Assembly: GCF_000812865.1 (NCBI RefSeq)
Contig: NZ_JSYL01000002.1
Span: forward strand, 62,001-126,000
Direction of reading: 5' to 3'
DNA length: 64,000 bases
From: Kaistella jeonii
GTDB taxonomy: Bacteria; Bacteroidota; Bacteroidia; Flavobacteriales; Weeksellaceae
Made by a program: the position numbers and the translations under genes. Below, one piece after another: positions 1 through 8,278 of this stretch (position 1 is the first letter of the stretch; each line of letters starts with the position of its first letter). The notes below the pieces were generated by a model. It was not told the DNA's origin. It ran no database searches and saw only the letters and a program-made list of their open reading frames with translations.

Positions 1-631
1 GTCTCATGACGTGTGTAAGAAAAACTTCTTGAAAGGGTATCTCTTTTTGTTCATAGAAGTTCGATTCCAAAGCCCAGGAAGTATTATCACCTACTGGTGC
101 CAATTGTGCAGGATCACCAATTATAATCATTTTATTTGTATTACCCTTCATTTGCAGACGACTAAAAGTGAGTAAATCATCAAGCAAAACATTAGTACCA
201 AAATTAAACAGTTCATTTTTAGATTCTTTACTTGAAATCATTGAAGCTTCATCAACAATGACGATGGTATCCTTTTGTATTGATTGCAACGGGAAAAAAT
301 ATTCGAATGAATGCTCCGCAACATCTTTTTTCTGAGAATTTTTTGTTACTAGATTATCAAAATCATATATAGCTGAATGAATTGTAGATCCATATCCAGT
401 TTTATTCCTCAAAATTTTCGCTGCTCTTCCGGTTGGAGCACATACAACGAAATCCTTCTTGTTTTCTTTTAATGCATCAATCAAACCTTTAATTAACGTA
501 GTCTTCCCTGTTCCTGCATACCCCTTCAATAAGAACACACGATCACCACTATCCAAAAATTCTTCTAATTTTTCGATAGTATTTTGCTGATCAGGATTGA
601 GAGATATTTGGAAGTGCGGAAGTATTTTCAT
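1..631 (-). CDS. RecD-like SF1 DNA helicase (C-terminus beyond window)
   Basis: The reading frame starts at the ATG at 629-631 and stays open to the left edge, giving about 210 residues of a longer protein. It shows a P-loop GYAGTGKTT near residue 35, a Walker B/motif II VIVDEASM, and motif III IIIGDPAQLAPVGD, the order found in SF1B helicases of the RecD/RecD2 and AAA_30 type. Such proteins unwind DNA 5'-3' using ATP. Here it is the last visible gene of a minus-strand defence island, 27 bp after the HNH gene, so it may be co-transcribed with it. The helicase class is well supported; a defence role is inferred from position only. Confidence 0.85.
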   Translation of the reverse strand, partial: MKILPHFQISLNPDQQNTIEKLEEFLDSGDRVFLLKGYAGTGKTTLIKGLIDALKENKKDFVVCAPTGRAAKILRNKTGYGSTIHSAIYDFDNLVTKNSQKKDVAEHSFEYFFPLQSIQKDTIVIVDEASMISSKESKNELFNFGTNVLLDDLLTFSRLQMKGNTNKMIIIGDPAQLAPVGDNTSWALESNFYEQKEIPFQEVFLTHVMR

Positions 632-658
632 TTGTGTTGGCTAAGATATTTATTGTCA

Positions 659-1804
659 TCAAGTTTGGTTAGCAGTTCTTTTTGCAAATAGGCCATAAAA
701 CTTCTCTATGGTGAAATTAGGAATATCATTAGTTATTTTCTCAAAAACGATGTTATAAAAATTTTCATTAAAATAGTGCAATCTTTCCTCCCCAGACATA
801 ATGTGAAATATTTCATCTGCGGAATAATTAGTCTTTTCTCTAAGCAAATTATAATACTTTTGATTTCGTTCAAATTCCACAGTTATATGTTGGGAGTCCG
901 TATCACTTTCGATAGCTTCATATAATTTTATAAATAAACTTTCTTGATAGTCTTTATTTTTAAATAGTTCTACGGTTTTATCAATTGGCAGTTTTGCAAA
1001 ATCAATTTGATAATCATAAATATCAATACCGTCACCAGTATAAATTATTTGAGGTTTATTGTAGAAGAGTATTTCCAAATAATCTGTCCAACAAATATTT
1101 GTATTAAAGATTAAGCCTAGTTTCAACTCTTTACTTATTACTGAATTAATTTCATAGTGTTCGTTTCCTAACTCCAAATAGTTTTTAAAATCAATCAATT
1201 GTTTTTCAGAGAAACTGTAATTACCAGAAAACAAATAATTAAAAGCTGTGCGATATTCATAAAGGAATTGCCAAGTGAATTTTTTTTCTTTCTTATTAGG
1301 AGACCAAAATGTTTGAATACCTGTTCCGTGACACTGAAAGCAGATCCCATTTTGAACATGTGCAAACATATCTAGAAAGCCTAATCCTCCGCATTTCTGA
1401 CAAGGATCTTCATTTACTGCTATCGTTTTAGATTGATCAAAATAAACGGGAATTTTTCGCTCTTGGTGAATGGCTGCATGACATTCGTTGCAGACCGTAA
1501 TTAGGGCATCATCATATTCCCAAGGAAAAAGATTTCTTATATAAAACTCATGATGAACTTCTAAATGGATTCTAAAATCGGGTAAAGATAATTCACCATT
1601 CATTCGCCTTGCATATAAAATATTTTTAGAATAGCCTGTAAGAAAAGTTCCATCTAATGTTTTTGAAGTTTTACAAATCGTACAAAGATGGTTATCTCTA
1701 TCCAAAATTTCTTCCCGCTTATTTTTCCATTCATCACAATTAAGTAAATCCTGATAAGTTATGTGGTCGGAGGTTTTTAGATCAAGTAGTTGAGAAATAT
1801 TCAT
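659..1804 (-). CDS. HNH-type endonuclease-like protein with extra zinc motif
   Basis: 381 aa. Residues about 25-115 form an HNH/McrA-like module: CTIC (first zinc pair), LEVHHEFY (the HH of the beta-beta-alpha metal site), and VCNECHAAIH (second zinc pair and final His). A second CxxCxG pair, CQKCGGLGF and CFQCHGTGI, resembles a DnaJ-type zinc finger at about 135-165. The C-terminal 200 residues are not recognised. A metal-dependent nuclease activity is expected from the HNH motif but not shown. It lies between an ExoX-C-like gene and a RecD-like helicase, which fits a DNA-processing or restriction module. Confidence 0.65.
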   Translation of the reverse strand: MNISQLLDLKTSDHITYQDLLNCDEWKNKREEILDRDNHLCTICKTSKTLDGTFLTGYSKNILYARRMNGELSLPDFRIHLEVHHEFYIRNLFPWEYDDALITVCNECHAAIHQERKIPVYFDQSKTIAVNEDPCQKCGGLGFLDMFAHVQNGICFQCHGTGIQTFWSPNKKEKKFTWQFLYEYRTAFNYLFSGNYSFSEKQLIDFKNYLELGNEHYEINSVISKELKLGLIFNTNICWTDYLEILFYNKPQIIYTGDGIDIYDYQIDFAKLPIDKTVELFKNKDYQESLFIKLYEAIESDTDSQHITVEFERNQKYYNLLREKTNYSADEIFHIMSGEERLHYFNENFYNIVFEKITNDIPNFTIEKFYGLFAKRTANQT

Positions 1805-1896
1805 AAGTTATTTGGAAATTTTGCAATCAATCCGATTTTACGTTAAAATAGATTATTTCTGAAAGTTATATTCTTTATAATTATTGAATCATTGAT

Positions 1897-2280
1897 TTAA
1901 TCCAAATTCCAAAAAACATCGTTCATTGTTTCAGGATCATCGGTCCCTGCAGCATCAATAAGCCAATTATTACTTGAAGAGTAGTAATTATCTTCATATT
2001 CATTAAAATCATCCTGTTTCTGAAATGAGATAATCCTACTCAATTTTTGCGAATTTATTATTTGAATTTTGTCAACATTTTCTTTATAGCCAGATATTGC
2101 TTTTTGAATAACAAATAATTCTAAACTATTTAAAAGTTCTTCTGGTACACAAAACCAGTCCACATTTTCTATGCACCATAAAATATAAGTATCATTCTTT
2201 AAAATTTGAGCTAATAAAAATCCTTTATATGAGCCAAAATCCAAACTTGTATTATAATCGTAAACTTTTAAATTTCTCAT
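1897..2280 (-). CDS. Small protein with ExoX C-terminal-like domain
   Basis: 127 aa. The N-terminal half carries LDFGSYKGFLLAQIL followed by YILWCIENV, matching the short 'FGKYKG...i...YI.WC' module found at the C-terminus of ExoX-like exonucleases and as stand-alone small proteins. The catalytic DEDD exonuclease domain is absent, so this would be an accessory or DNA-binding piece. It is preceded by its own promoter with the island operator (2300-2334), so it begins a transcription unit that probably continues into the HNH and helicase genes. The role is unknown. Confidence 0.55.
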   Translation of the reverse strand: MRNLKVYDYNTSLDFGSYKGFLLAQILKNDTYILWCIENVDWFCVPEELLNSLELFVIQKAISGYKENVDKIQIINSQKLSRIISFQKQDDFNEYEDNYYSSSNNWLIDAAGTDDPETMNDVFWNLD

Positions 2281-2299
2281 AATTCTTGCTTTTATAATG

Positions 2300-2334
2300 C
2301 AAGTTTAAAACTTTAAAGTGCAGTACAGATGCAT
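2300..2334 (-). promoter_or_regulatory. Island promoter 1: -7 box plus RTGC-N9-GCAY operator
   Basis: On the minus strand TAAACTTG (2300-2307) is a one-mismatch Bacteroidota -7 box. Exactly 10 bp upstream lies ATGC-N9-GCAC (2318-2334). The same operator and spacing occur at 4789-4823, 12873-12907 and 15827-15861. It would drive the 127-aa gene starting at 2280. Confidence 0.6.
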
Positions 2335-2350
2335 CGGAATATTTTTTAGT

Positions 2351-3268
2351 TTAGTCAGTTGATTCATTTGTACTAATGGAAATGATATTTATCTTACCAT
2401 TATCTACTTTAAGTTCAACTCTTAACTTAGTTCCAACAGCTAATTTCTTACATTCTGAAAAATATTTACTGGGTATTTCTACTGTTTTTCCATTTCCCAA
2501 CCTTAAAAAGCCTGAACTTGGAAACATCGAAGAAATTGTTGCTAATTCAAATTCGTTATTTTTTATCTGCAGCTCTTCTTCAATTTTATTAACAAGGTTT
2601 TTTAGAAGAGTTCGAATTGAACTGAAATCCTCTTTTTGAAAAAATTTAAATATATTTAAATCCAGTGAACTATTCCTTTCAATTACTTTACATCTATGCA
2701 AGCCTTCATTTCTAATTTTATTTAATGTTGTTAAAGTATAACTATTAAAATTCAATGAATCTTTAAAGCTAACTCCAAAAGAGTAAATTTTTGTAGCAAT
2801 AACTATATCTGCAACACTTTTTTCAGGTCTTTTAGAATTTCTTCTAAAAACAGTACCAGGGATTTGCTCAAGATGAATTAATAAGTCATTTATGTTAGGA
2901 TATTTTATATGGTAATAATAATTAATAAGATTCTCTATTTGAAAAAAAGCATTGACACAAAAATTAAAAAACCTTTCTAATTCATCTTTTTCCTTCAAGT
3001 CTAAAGCTGCATTTTCCATCCTCAAATTGTCTATAATCAACTGATCTCTAAGCCGATTGTGAGTAACAAATTCATACTTTACGCTAGGACTTCCCTTTAT
3101 CTGCAGAGCATCTCTGATCTCCTGAATATTTTGTTCAGCTTTACTCTCAATTTTTGATAAATTGTATTTAGATTTTAATTGATCGGCGAACCACTTATTT
3201 TCGTGATCTTTAGACAATTCATCTATAAACCCTAATAATTTCACCAAATTCTGTCGCTTCTCATTCAT
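2351..3268 (-). CDS. Retron accessory/effector: HEPN-like domain with OB-like C-terminus
   Basis: 305 aa, starting 8 bp after the retron reverse transcriptase stop, so co-transcribed with it. Residues 186-191 read RNEGLH, an R-x4-H motif with a polar residue after the Arg, as in HEPN ribonucleases, and it sits in a predicted mostly helical region (about 90-235). Residues about 252-298 (GFLRLGNGKTVEIP...LRVELKVDNGKINII) look like a small beta-barrel of OB or cold-shock type. Retron accessory proteins act as toxic effectors held in check by RT-msDNA. Here an RNA-cleaving toxin is inferred from the motif; I cannot assign it to a named retron type. Confidence 0.6.
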   Translation of the reverse strand: MNEKRQNLVKLLGFIDELSKDHENKWFADQLKSKYNLSKIESKAEQNIQEIRDALQIKGSPSVKYEFVTHNRLRDQLIIDNLRMENAALDLKEKDELERFFNFCVNAFFQIENLINYYYHIKYPNINDLLIHLEQIPGTVFRRNSKRPEKSVADIVIATKIYSFGVSFKDSLNFNSYTLTTLNKIRNEGLHRCKVIERNSSLDLNIFKFFQKEDFSSIRTLLKNLVNKIEEELQIKNNEFELATISSMFPSSGFLRLGNGKTVEIPSKYFSECKKLAVGTKLRVELKVDNGKINIISISTNESTD

Positions 3269-3276
3269 AAATTATT

Positions 3277-4380
3277 TTATAAAAAATCATAATTAAAAGA
3301 AGAAGATACGAATTTTTTTAATTTTTCATCATTGGTGTTTTCAGAAATCCCGGAAATTTTTATTTGCTTTTCTGCAATTATTTCAAATCTATCTTTTAGT
3401 TTTAAGTAAGTTGAATTTCCTTCACTTTTAACCATAGAAAGATAATTGAGTTTTCCTCCAATAACTGCAGTCATAAATCCTAAGGTAGGAACAGCCTTTT
3501 TAATATGACTTTTATCCTTCATATAGGATTGTAAAAACAGCGAAAGCGCTTTACTATCACCGTAATTTTCCCAATAGTATAACCACATTCTAATCTGTTT
3601 TACATATCTGCGCGGTACATTCGTTTCGCTATTTACCGTTATGCCTGTAACTTCCTGTCTTACATTTGTTTTTTGCAAACGCACTTTACTTTGGTTAATA
3701 ACAAAATACTGTTCTTTAATAATACGCTCAACTTCTTTTCTAAAATCACCCTCTTTGTGATATACGTTATGCATCGAACTGAAGGTAATATCATCAGCAT
3801 AACGAGTATATTTAATACCAAATTTCTTGGCCACCGCAGACAATTTGTAATCTAGACGTTCACAAATAATATTAGTTAATATGGGCGAAACAGGTGATCC
3901 TTGCGGCAAAACTCTTTTAAAAACTTTCTTCGTTTCTCCCATTAGCTCTCTTTCCACCATCATATTCTCACAGCAAAGCCAGGCAATATAATTACCAATT
4001 TCCTGTCTTCCATTCTCTTTATTAAGATTAAAAGGTGGAAAATTAAAGCGTTTTAAAATTCTTCCAATTTCAATACTTGGGAAGAAATCTTTTAAATCTA
4101 AATTAAATACATAGTTATTTCTACAGTGAAGTCTTGCATTGTCAACAACAGAACGACCATCTACAAAGCCGTATGCAGAATCATGTGGCGTATAAATACA
4201 GTGAAATATTAAATTGATACATTTTAACAAAACCTTAAGTTCAGATTTTGGTGCGTGAATATGCCGTACGCCGCCATTTTTCTTTTTTATTTCAAAAGTT
4301 TTATAACGCAGAACGGAGTTTTGTTGTGCTAAAGTTCTAACTTTATATTCGTCGATCTTTACTAGTTCAAAAGGATACAA
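3277..4380 (-). CDS. Retron reverse transcriptase
   Basis: 367 aa from a TTG codon at 4380. It has the retron hallmarks: LDLKDFFPS (RT motif A), NARLH at 81-85 (the NAxxH motif of retron RTs), LPQGSPVSP, the catalytic YADD at 194-197, and VTG at 244-246 in the region that recognises the msr RNA. It makes msDNA from the msr-msd RNA encoded just upstream. The start is uncertain: the same frame is open upstream to a TAA at 4465-4467 and beyond that reaches an ATG at 4489-4491. A protein from that ATG would have the usual extra N-terminal 37 residues. So translation begins at a non-ATG codon, or the gene has a nonsense mutation. Confidence 0.92.
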   Translation of the reverse strand: MYPFELVKIDEYKVRTLAQQNSVLRYKTFEIKKKNGGVRHIHAPKSELKVLLKCINLIFHCIYTPHDSAYGFVDGRSVVDNARLHCRNNYVFNLDLKDFFPSIEIGRILKRFNFPPFNLNKENGRQEIGNYIAWLCCENMMVERELMGETKKVFKRVLPQGSPVSPILTNIICERLDYKLSAVAKKFGIKYTRYADDITFSSMHNVYHKEGDFRKEVERIIKEQYFVINQSKVRLQKTNVRQEVTGITVNSETNVPRRYVKQIRMWLYYWENYGDSKALSLFLQSYMKDKSHIKKAVPTLGFMTAVIGGKLNYLSMVKSEGNSTYLKLKDRFEIIAEKQIKISGISENTNDEKLKKFVSSSFNYDFL

Positions 4381-4507
4381 TAATTCCTGGCAGTAACTTA
4401 AAAGAATCGTAAAATCTGTCAGTGTTTTGATAACACTAAATTCTTTTTTAATATTTTCTTTTTCTTAAGCAGGTATATCCTTAAAATCCATAATGAGTAT
4501 TATTAAA

Positions 4508-4782
4508 TTCTTTGAAGCCTGTCTTTTGTTTTCTTTATCTATTCGACTTTAAATAAGGTATAAGAAAGGACAGCGTAATGAGCGAGGGCAATCCTGACAA
4601 CAAAATATAAATAATAATATATATTAAAATATTGTTAATCAAAATTCTCTCTAATTACTATAAAGTCCAAACTTTCATTCCGGAAAATAATTTCCGGAAC
4701 ACTTGCCGATTTTTGGGAGACCCAACAGCAAGCGAAATCAAAATCTTAAAAACAGGCTTTTCAAAGAACTCTTATTGTTTTA
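4508..4782 (-). ncRNA. Retron msr-msd non-coding RNA
   Basis: Boundaries are set by a -7 box (4789-4796) and by the terminal inverted repeats. Repeat a1 (4752-4768, minus-strand TTCTTTGAAAAGCCTGT) pairs with a2 (4508-4522, ACAGGCTTCAAAGAA) with only a 2-nt bulge. Inside follow two msr hairpins: CTTGC...GCAAG with inner TTGGG/CCCAA (about 4703-4735), and TTCCGGAAA/TTTCCGGAA (about 4678-4700). The msd is bounded by GACTTTA (4661-4667) and TAAAGTC (4545-4551). This is the canonical retron layout directly upstream of the RT. The branching guanosine cannot be fixed by eye. Confidence 0.82.
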
Positions 4783-4788
4783 CTGGTG

Positions 4789-4823
4789 CAAATTTATATT
4801 TAATCTATGCAACATAAGCGCAC
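4789..4823 (-). promoter_or_regulatory. Island promoter 2: retron promoter with RTGC-N9-GCAY operator
   Basis: Minus-strand TAAATTTG (4789-4796) is a perfect -7 box, predicting transcription start near 4782, about 14 nt before the a1 repeat. GTGC-N9-GCAT (4807-4823) lies exactly 10 bp upstream, as in the three sister promoters of the island. Confidence 0.7.
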
Positions 4824-4937
4824 CACAAGAAATTATTTATTGCTTTTCATATTAGATCCTTATAAACAAGCATGTTTCCACAGTCTAGGTAATTCCCTCT
4901 ACTAACTTTATTATTCTGACCTTCTTTTAACTTCGTC

Positions 4938-4969
4938 AAAAAATAACAAAAACACCATGGTCATTTGTT
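4938..4969 (-). terminator. Possible terminator after the helicase gene
   Basis: On the minus strand AACAAATGACC/GGTGTTTTTGTT can fold around an ACCATGGT core and is followed by TTTTTT. It would separate the helicase operon from the retron. The stem has mismatches. Confidence 0.35.
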
Positions 4970-5006
4970 GTAAATCTTAAGCATTCATTCAAAGTTGAGT
5001 TGCAAA

Positions 5007-8000
5007 TTAGTTCAATCCGTCCACATAATCCAAATGATTATGTCCAGAAAATTTGGAATAATTCTCAATTAAAGTTCTTGCATCCTCACCTAGGAAGTAA
5101 TCTTCTATAAACTGCCATCTCTTCTGATCATCTAGACCACAATTAAAGAAGTACGTAAAAAGGGTCATTGAAATTTTGTGTCTATTATGTACATTTTTTA
5201 GCAAACTATTTTCATAGTATGATTCGCTTAGTTTTTTAAATTTTTTCGGGTCATTAAGACGGATAAACATCACCGGCATTTTACCACCGGCTACAATATA
5301 TGTTCCCAATTCAAAGGCTTCAAGTAAATATGCCATCATATAAATCCCTTCATTATATGTATTAGATGTTGCCAAATAATATTTCTTTTTACGATTCACA
5401 CCTAATGCATTAAAATGATTAACAAACCGCTTTATCATTCCTGACATTGTTAAATGATAAGATCCATTAATTATTCTATATTTTGGATTTCCTTCACCTG
5501 TTCTGTCTGTTCTTTGCAAGAAACCGTGATCATTACCAGCAATATAAACGCTAAAAATAATTGACGAAACTTTATTAATGATGTTGGTTAATTGCCGCTG
5601 ATATTCTGGATCTTTTATTTTCGAGTGGTCTGCAATGTAACTACCAAATCCCACTTCAAAATCCTGCTTGAAGAATAATCTATCATGTAATCTACCAAAT
5701 GAATAAATAATTCCATCTAAATATTTTCTAAATATCGGCAAGATCTTATCGTAATCATTATGTAATTCAATTTCAATTTCTTGCTGAGGACTTACGGACG
5801 GAAAATCGGTAAAAAGTTCTTTTTTAAAAAATTTCGATTTTAAAAATGGAAAACTTAAAAAGGAAAATTTTTCAGTCCACAATTCATCAAGTCTTATACA
5901 GACTACCTTATAACCTTTCTCTTCAACACTTTTATCTTTTATGTATGTTGCATAACATCCAAATTCTTTGAGAAACGGATCGAATTCAGCATTAACAATT
6001 CTGGCAAATACGTGAGCGAAAAGATTTTTGGGACGACCGATTAGAACATTGAATCCATATTTTTGTAACAGGTCTTTTTCAATCATCATTATCCCGCTTT
6101 TCACTTTATTATCCAATTGCATATCTTCAGGATAGATATGTTGAAACTGATTAATGTCGATGAGGAAATTTTGGGATTTTCTAATTTCATATACCTTGTA
6201 AATCTTTCGCATAATTTCAGAAAGTTCCCATGGCTTAATAGAAGAAAGACCATATAACATCTTGGTAAACGAAAGATCTTTGGAACTATAATCAGTTTTT
6301 GCAATTCCATTAATGTGATCTAATCTGGCAGAACGACCGATCTCTTGTACATAATCCGCAAGATTACCACTGGGTGCATGATGATAAACAAGTTCAATAT
6401 CGGGAATATCTACCCCCATCCCAAACGCTTTGGTGCAAATCATCACTTTCACATTATTATGTAGATATTTCATAAATGCATCCTGCTTCAGGTCGGCATC
6501 CATAGAACCATAGTAAGTGCAGACATTCATTTTACCATTATGATCCAACAACTCATAAATATCTTTTATATGAGTAGTGTAAGGACAATAAATTAAGGTT
6601 TTTTTACCTGACTCTATAGCCTCTTTAATAAAAGCAACAGTCTTAAGTAATTTTGCTTTTCTAAATCCTTGACCTTTAATTTCCTCAAGACTAATATCAA
6701 ATCCAATATTATCACGGGTAACTTTACCGATGTACTTTATGGTATTGTTAAGGTATAAACTGTCAATGGTGTCGTAAACCATATCATTATCTCCGCCATA
6801 AACTGCGGTTGCAGTAACGGTGAGAATTGGGAATTCCTGAACATATTTACGAAGTTTATTTAAATGATTCCCTAGAAACCAATAATCAACGCGAAAATCT
6901 CTTCCCCAAGTAGTCACTAGATGCGCCTCATCAACAACCAGCAAACCAAGAGTTCTTTCTCCGACAAAATAATCGATTGAGTATGATAGGAAGAGTTCTG
7001 GTGAGAGGTATAAAATATCAATCTTCCCATCATGAGTATCGTTTATAATTTCTTCTCGATCAGTTAACGAAAGTTCGGAATTAATATAGGCTACTTTTTC
7101 AAAACCTCTATTAACTTTAATAGCGTTTACTTGATCCTTCATCAGCGCAATAAGCGGTGAAATAATAATGGTCACTAAATTATATTTTTCGGAAAGATAA
7201 AAAGCGGGCACCTGAAAAAGTAAACTTTTACCAGCACCAGTTGGAGCTGTAAGGAACACATCGGAATAAGGATTTTTTTCTTTAGAAGAAAAGTTTTTGT
7301 AGGCAATTTCAGCTTGATTTATAATCTGCTGAACAACCTCTCCCTGACTAATTTCTTTAACTTCATTACTGACTTCTGGTGCATCGTAAAACAATATATT
7401 TCTGAATACTTTATCATCACCCCAATGCTTCTTGAATAATTTTGTAACTACAGGAGAAACCTCAGCATCAGTAACATTACTTGTCTTAAACCAATTCACC
7501 TCACTTCCCAATCCATGTAATACTCCATTGATTCTTTCAGCATCTCGCCTTTTCACAAGGTCATTATACACTTCACTATCAGCAACGATATTATATTTTT
7601 TTGAAATTTTTTCACCATTGAAAATTTCATTAGAAATAGAACTTAAATCAGACCCATTACTTTCAAACCATACCGCATCCTCAGGTAAATTCTCAATTAA
7701 GACTGTTTTAGGTTTAATCTGTTTTGCTTCAAATAATTCAATAACTTCTAATAAATCTCCAATTTCATCATAAATACGGGAAACGATATCTAAGTGTGCA
7801 ACTTTTGTAAAACTTTCTTCTGCGATAATTTCAGAATAATAACTATCAAGAATACTAGTTGAAGAAGCTTTAAGATTAAAAAGGTTTTTTTCAGTATCAA
7901 AAGGCTGTGCATCTCCTTCGTAATTGTACAATGTTGCTATACCCGAATCAATAAGCACAATTTTTCTACCGAATAAATCAAAACTGCTAATTTTTATGGC

Positions 8001-8243
8001 TTCTTCGTACAAAATAAAATCTGCTTTTTCAGAAAACATTAGCTTCTTAATTATATCTCTGTACTTTTTTTCAATTTCCGTTATTAATATTTTACCTCCA
8101 GATATTGGAAGCTTTCTATTGTTTTGAAGTGATTTATAAACAGTAGTGATTGTTGCTATGGAAAAACCTTTAAGAATAAACAATGGCTTTCCATGCTCAT
8201 TACTTTTTTTGGCAATCAGATCTAGAAGTAAATTTTTCATCAT
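5007..8243 (-). CDS. RecQ-like SF2 DNA helicase, third gene of the MTase/kinase/receiver operon
   Basis: 1078 aa, about twice the size of a RecQ core. The helicase motifs run from residue 332 (TAPTGAGKS, Walker A) through ISPLIALMKDQ, VVDEAH at 436-441, TVTATA, TKAFGMGVDIPD at about 604-615, to QEIGRSAR at 633-640 (arginine finger motif). These are RecQ/DEAH-type SF2 signatures. The first 300 and last 400 residues match nothing I recognise, and no RQC or HRDC domain is evident. It starts 35 bp after the receiver gene, so it is probably the DNA-unwinding arm of that system. A chromosomal repair RecQ would be shorter and not in this context. Confidence 0.8.
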   Translation of the reverse strand: MMKNLLLDLIAKKSNEHGKPLFILKGFSIATITTVYKSLQNNRKLPISGGKILITEIEKKYRDIIKKLMFSEKADFILYEEAIKISSFDLFGRKIVLIDSGIATLYNYEGDAQPFDTEKNLFNLKASSTSILDSYYSEIIAEESFTKVAHLDIVSRIYDEIGDLLEVIELFEAKQIKPKTVLIENLPEDAVWFESNGSDLSSISNEIFNGEKISKKYNIVADSEVYNDLVKRRDAERINGVLHGLGSEVNWFKTSNVTDAEVSPVVTKLFKKHWGDDKVFRNILFYDAPEVSNEVKEISQGEVVQQIINQAEIAYKNFSSKEKNPYSDVFLTAPTGAGKSLLFQVPAFYLSEKYNLVTIIISPLIALMKDQVNAIKVNRGFEKVAYINSELSLTDREEIINDTHDGKIDILYLSPELFLSYSIDYFVGERTLGLLVVDEAHLVTTWGRDFRVDYWFLGNHLNKLRKYVQEFPILTVTATAVYGGDNDMVYDTIDSLYLNNTIKYIGKVTRDNIGFDISLEEIKGQGFRKAKLLKTVAFIKEAIESGKKTLIYCPYTTHIKDIYELLDHNGKMNVCTYYGSMDADLKQDAFMKYLHNNVKVMICTKAFGMGVDIPDIELVYHHAPSGNLADYVQEIGRSARLDHINGIAKTDYSSKDLSFTKMLYGLSSIKPWELSEIMRKIYKVYEIRKSQNFLIDINQFQHIYPEDMQLDNKVKSGIMMIEKDLLQKYGFNVLIGRPKNLFAHVFARIVNAEFDPFLKEFGCYATYIKDKSVEEKGYKVVCIRLDELWTEKFSFLSFPFLKSKFFKKELFTDFPSVSPQQEIEIELHNDYDKILPIFRKYLDGIIYSFGRLHDRLFFKQDFEVGFGSYIADHSKIKDPEYQRQLTNIINKVSSIIFSVYIAGNDHGFLQRTDRTGEGNPKYRIINGSYHLTMSGMIKRFVNHFNALGVNRKKKYYLATSNTYNEGIYMMAYLLEAFELGTYIVAGGKMPVMFIRLNDPKKFKKLSESYYENSLLKNVHNRHKISMTLFTYFFNCGLDDQKRWQFIEDYFLGEDARTLIENYSKFSGHNHLDYVDGLN

Positions 8244-8278
8244 ATTGTGTTTTTATTGAAGTGTTTTCTCTATAATAA

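Noticed and set aside
4632-4817. Short plus-strand reading frame opposite the retron RNA
   Set aside because: It overlaps the structured msr-msd region antisense and lacks protein-like features.
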